From: Halorussus rarus
GTDB lineage: Archaea > Halobacteriota > Halobacteria > Halobacteriales > Haladaptataceae
DNA length: 64,000 nucleotides
Assembly (NCBI RefSeq): GCF_003369835.1
Contig: NZ_QPMJ01000002.1
Coordinates: 124,001-188,000, forward strand
Direction: 5' to 3'
The notes under the pieces are model-generated. The model was not told the DNA's origin. It did not search any database and saw only the letters and a list, made by a program, of their open reading frames with translations. Position 1 is the stretch's first letter. Every line of letters begins with the position of its first letter. The translations under genes were made by a program, and so were the position numbers. This document shows, piece after piece, positions 61,884 to 64,000 of this stretch.

Positions 61884-63908
61884 TCAGAACCAGTAGCTCA
61901 GCATGTTCCAGTACGAGAACTGCCAGAGCAGCGCCACCAGCGCGAGCGCCACCAGCGTGTAGTGGAGGCGGCCGAACAGCCCCCAGTACCGGTCGGTCCA
62001 CGCGAGGACCGCGAAGGCGACGACGCCGAGCGCGGTGACCGCGAACACCAGCGGCACCGTGAGCAGCGATCCCAGGCTCCCCGGCCGGAAGACGATGCTG
62101 TTCGGGTCGGTCGCGAGGAGCGCGACGAAGCCGACCAGGAACCCGACCGCGTGCAGTCCCGCGAGGCCGGCGAGCCACCGGGCCGCCCGCGGGCGGTCGC
62201 TCCCGGTCCCGCGACCGTTCGCGGAGACTGCTGTCCCCTCACTCGCAACGCGCCTCCTGCGGCGCCACCGGCGCACGCGCCGCCAGAGCGCGGCGGCCGG
62301 CCAGCCCGCCAGCCCGGAGAGGACGACGAGCAGCGCGCCCGCGAGCAGGCCGGCCTGAACCATCGTCGTCTCCCACGGCGCGATGCGCTCGAAGCTCTGG
62401 GGCGCGGCGCCGTCGAAGAAGACGTACGTCGCTCGGCCGTCCTCGACCCGGAACGCCATCCGGCCCTCGCCGCCGACCTCCTCGAAGACCGTCGGCGCGG
62501 TCCGGACCCACCGGCTGGTCCCCTGACCGGGTAGCGAGGCCACCAGCGTCCCGTCGTCGGCCGCCCGGACCCGGAAGTCGCCGTTGACCGCGGCGATCTT
62601 GGTGAAGTCGGTGTACGACATCCGGGTGGTGCGGTACGCCCCGGTGAACGCCGAGAGCGGCGGGTCGGCGATGTCGCTGCCACCATCTGCGGCTACCGGC
62701 GACGCGGCCGGCTCCGAGTCGGTCGGGAAGAACCGGTCGACGAACGAGCCGATGAACTCCTCGCGGGCCGCCGCGCCGCCGACGCTGTTGTAGGAGACGA
62801 ACACGCCGAGGTCCCGCTCGGGGAACAGCCAGAGTCCGGAGTGGAACAGCTCGGTGTCGCCGCCGTGGCCGATGATGCGGACGCCGTTCCGGTCCTGCTC
62901 GTAGAAGCCGAACGCCATCCCGTCGACCGCGGGATGGTTGGTGAAGTGCTGGCGGTGCATCCGCTCGGTGGCCGCCGCCGAGAGGACGCGCGAGTCGCGG
63001 TACCGGCCGTCCTGGAGGTGCGCGACCATGAAGTTCGCCATGTCGGTCGACGTGGCGCTCATCGACCCCGCGGGCGGCACGCCGACGGTCTCGAACTCGC
63101 CGCGGACGAACCGACCGCGCTCGTAGCGGTAGCCCGCCGAGAGCCTGCCCGGCATCGAGGCCGGCACCGGCTGGCGGAAGGTGCTCTGGGTCATGTCCAG
63201 CGGTTCGTAGAGGTTGCGCTCGACGTAGCTGTCGAACGAGGTGTCGGCCCGCCGCGCGACGATGTGGCCGGCGAGGGCCGCGCCGTAGTTGGAGTAGGAG
63301 GTGACGACGCCCGGCGGCCGGACCCGGGCGGGCACGTTCCGCAGGGTCTCACCGAGCGGTCGGACGTCCGCGGGCGACTCGACGAAGACGCCCTCGTACT
63401 GGTCCTCGAAGCCCGCGGTGTGGGTCGCGAGGTGTTCGAGCGTGACGGGCTCGCCGTACTTCCGGGGGATCTGAACCTCGCCGAGGTAGCGGTTCACGCT
63501 CGCGTTCGGGTCGAGTCGACCGCGCTGGACCTGCTGCATCGCGGCGGTCCAGGCGAACAGCTTCGACACCGACCCGATGCGGAACATGGTGCGGTTCGCG
63601 ACGACCGGCGTCGCGTTCCGGCGGTCGGCGTAGCCGTACCCCTCGGCGAACAGCAGTTCGCCGTCCTTGACCACCGAGACGGTCGCGCCCGAGACGTGGT
63701 GCTCGTCCATGTCCTCGGCCATCGCGGCGTCGACGAACGCCTCGACCTCGGCGGCGGAGTCGACGCCGCGGGCCCCGCCGTCCCGGGTCGATTGGTTCGA
63801 GGAGGGAACCGCCGCTCCCGACGACGCGACGGCCACCGCGGGACCGATCTGGCCGACCAGGAGGAACAGCACCGCGAGGACCGGCAGAAGTTGTTGTCCG
63901 CGTTTCAT
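61884..63908 (-). CDS. Membrane-anchored serine hydrolase (beta-lactamase/AmpC fold)
   Basis: 674 aa from the ATG at 63908. Signal peptide KRGQQLLPVLAVLFLLVGQI, then a serine beta-lactamase/DD-peptidase domain: SVSK at 113-116, YSNYG and GHGGD. The C-terminal ~160 residues have four hydrophobic helices with an Arg-rich loop between. Haloarchaea lack peptidoglycan, so a peptidase or esterase role outside the cell is more likely than antibiotic or murein activity (inference). Confidence 0.88.
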   Translation of the reverse strand: MKRGQQLLPVLAVLFLLVGQIGPAVAVASSGAAVPSSNQSTRDGGARGVDSAAEVEAFVDAAMAEDMDEHHVSGATVSVVKDGELLFAEGYGYADRRNATPVVANRTMFRIGSVSKLFAWTAAMQQVQRGRLDPNASVNRYLGEVQIPRKYGEPVTLEHLATHTAGFEDQYEGVFVESPADVRPLGETLRNVPARVRPPGVVTSYSNYGAALAGHIVARRADTSFDSYVERNLYEPLDMTQSTFRQPVPASMPGRLSAGYRYERGRFVRGEFETVGVPPAGSMSATSTDMANFMVAHLQDGRYRDSRVLSAAATERMHRQHFTNHPAVDGMAFGFYEQDRNGVRIIGHGGDTELFHSGLWLFPERDLGVFVSYNSVGGAAAREEFIGSFVDRFFPTDSEPAASPVAADGGSDIADPPLSAFTGAYRTTRMSYTDFTKIAAVNGDFRVRAADDGTLVASLPGQGTSRWVRTAPTVFEEVGGEGRMAFRVEDGRATYVFFDGAAPQSFERIAPWETTMVQAGLLAGALLVVLSGLAGWPAAALWRRVRRWRRRRRVASEGTAVSANGRGTGSDRPRAARWLAGLAGLHAVGFLVGFVALLATDPNSIVFRPGSLGSLLTVPLVFAVTALGVVAFAVLAWTDRYWGLFGRLHYTLVALALVALLWQFSYWNMLSYWF

Positions 63909-64000
63909 GAAGGCCGGTACGAGCACCTCGTACTTCAAAACTCGTGGGGGTACGACACCTCGGAGCACACGATCCGGGACGCGGTTCGGTCCGACGCGGC

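Noticed and set aside
1-64000. CRISPR arrays, insertion sequences, integrases, rRNA and tRNA genes
   Set aside because: Looked for regularly spaced repeats, transposase/recombinase motifs and RNA signatures. None was found that could be supported.

Overview
The window comes from a haloarchaeon (class Halobacteria). The DNA is GC-rich, the proteins are strongly acidic, and the gene content is diagnostic: archaeal shikimate kinase plus AroQ chorismate mutase, Cdc48 AAA ATPase, the RPA/Rpap/phosphoesterase operon, archaeal SBDS, aIF2-beta, HalOD1 and DUF7344 regulators, and many small zinc-finger proteins. I cannot fix the genus. No rRNA, tRNA, CRISPR array, integrase or transposase was found.

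Layout. 1-7.57 kb is an accessory region, with lower GC over roughly 2.5-7.5 kb. It holds an ACR3 arsenite pump with ArsR, a UspA protein, a VIT1/CCC1 metal transporter, a formate/nitrite-type channel, and a duplicated regulatory cassette (two Bat-type HTH-10 regulators, two DUF7344 proteins, one HalOD1 protein). The intact chorismate mutase gene ends at 7570. Decayed copies of its last ~14 codons recur at 2733, 3937 and 7167 in the same orientation. I read this as repeated insertion or recombination at the 3' end of aroQ, and it is the most striking structure in the window.

7.57-31 kb is mostly housekeeping: aroQ-aroK, Cdc48, a four-CBS protein with an HPF-like tail, YihY, an Lhr-type helicase, a methyltransferase, the rpa1-rpap1-phosphoesterase operon, an arylsulfotransferase-like membrane protein, an archaeal riboflavin reductase, a TetR-MATE efflux operon with a palindromic operator, and a glutaredoxin-thioredoxin reductase fusion. 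31-46 kb mixes small regulators and membrane proteins with a metal permease under a palindromic operator, aIF2-beta, Ogg, a zinc alcohol dehydrogenase/SRPBCC pair, acylphosphatase, NAD(P)HX repair, MoaC and HflX. It also holds two low-complexity Arg/Gln/Gly/His-rich proteins that are very unlike the acidic proteome.

46-51 kb carries FUN14, SBDS, PepF and UPF0179. 51.5-59.4 kb is a compact four-gene operon, prkA1-prkA2-yeaH-spoVR, with a long partly AT-rich leader region. It is the archaeal version of the widespread PrkA/YeaH/YcgB stress system, here with two kinases. The window ends with small membrane proteins, an amidohydrolase and a membrane-anchored beta-lactamase-fold serine hydrolase.
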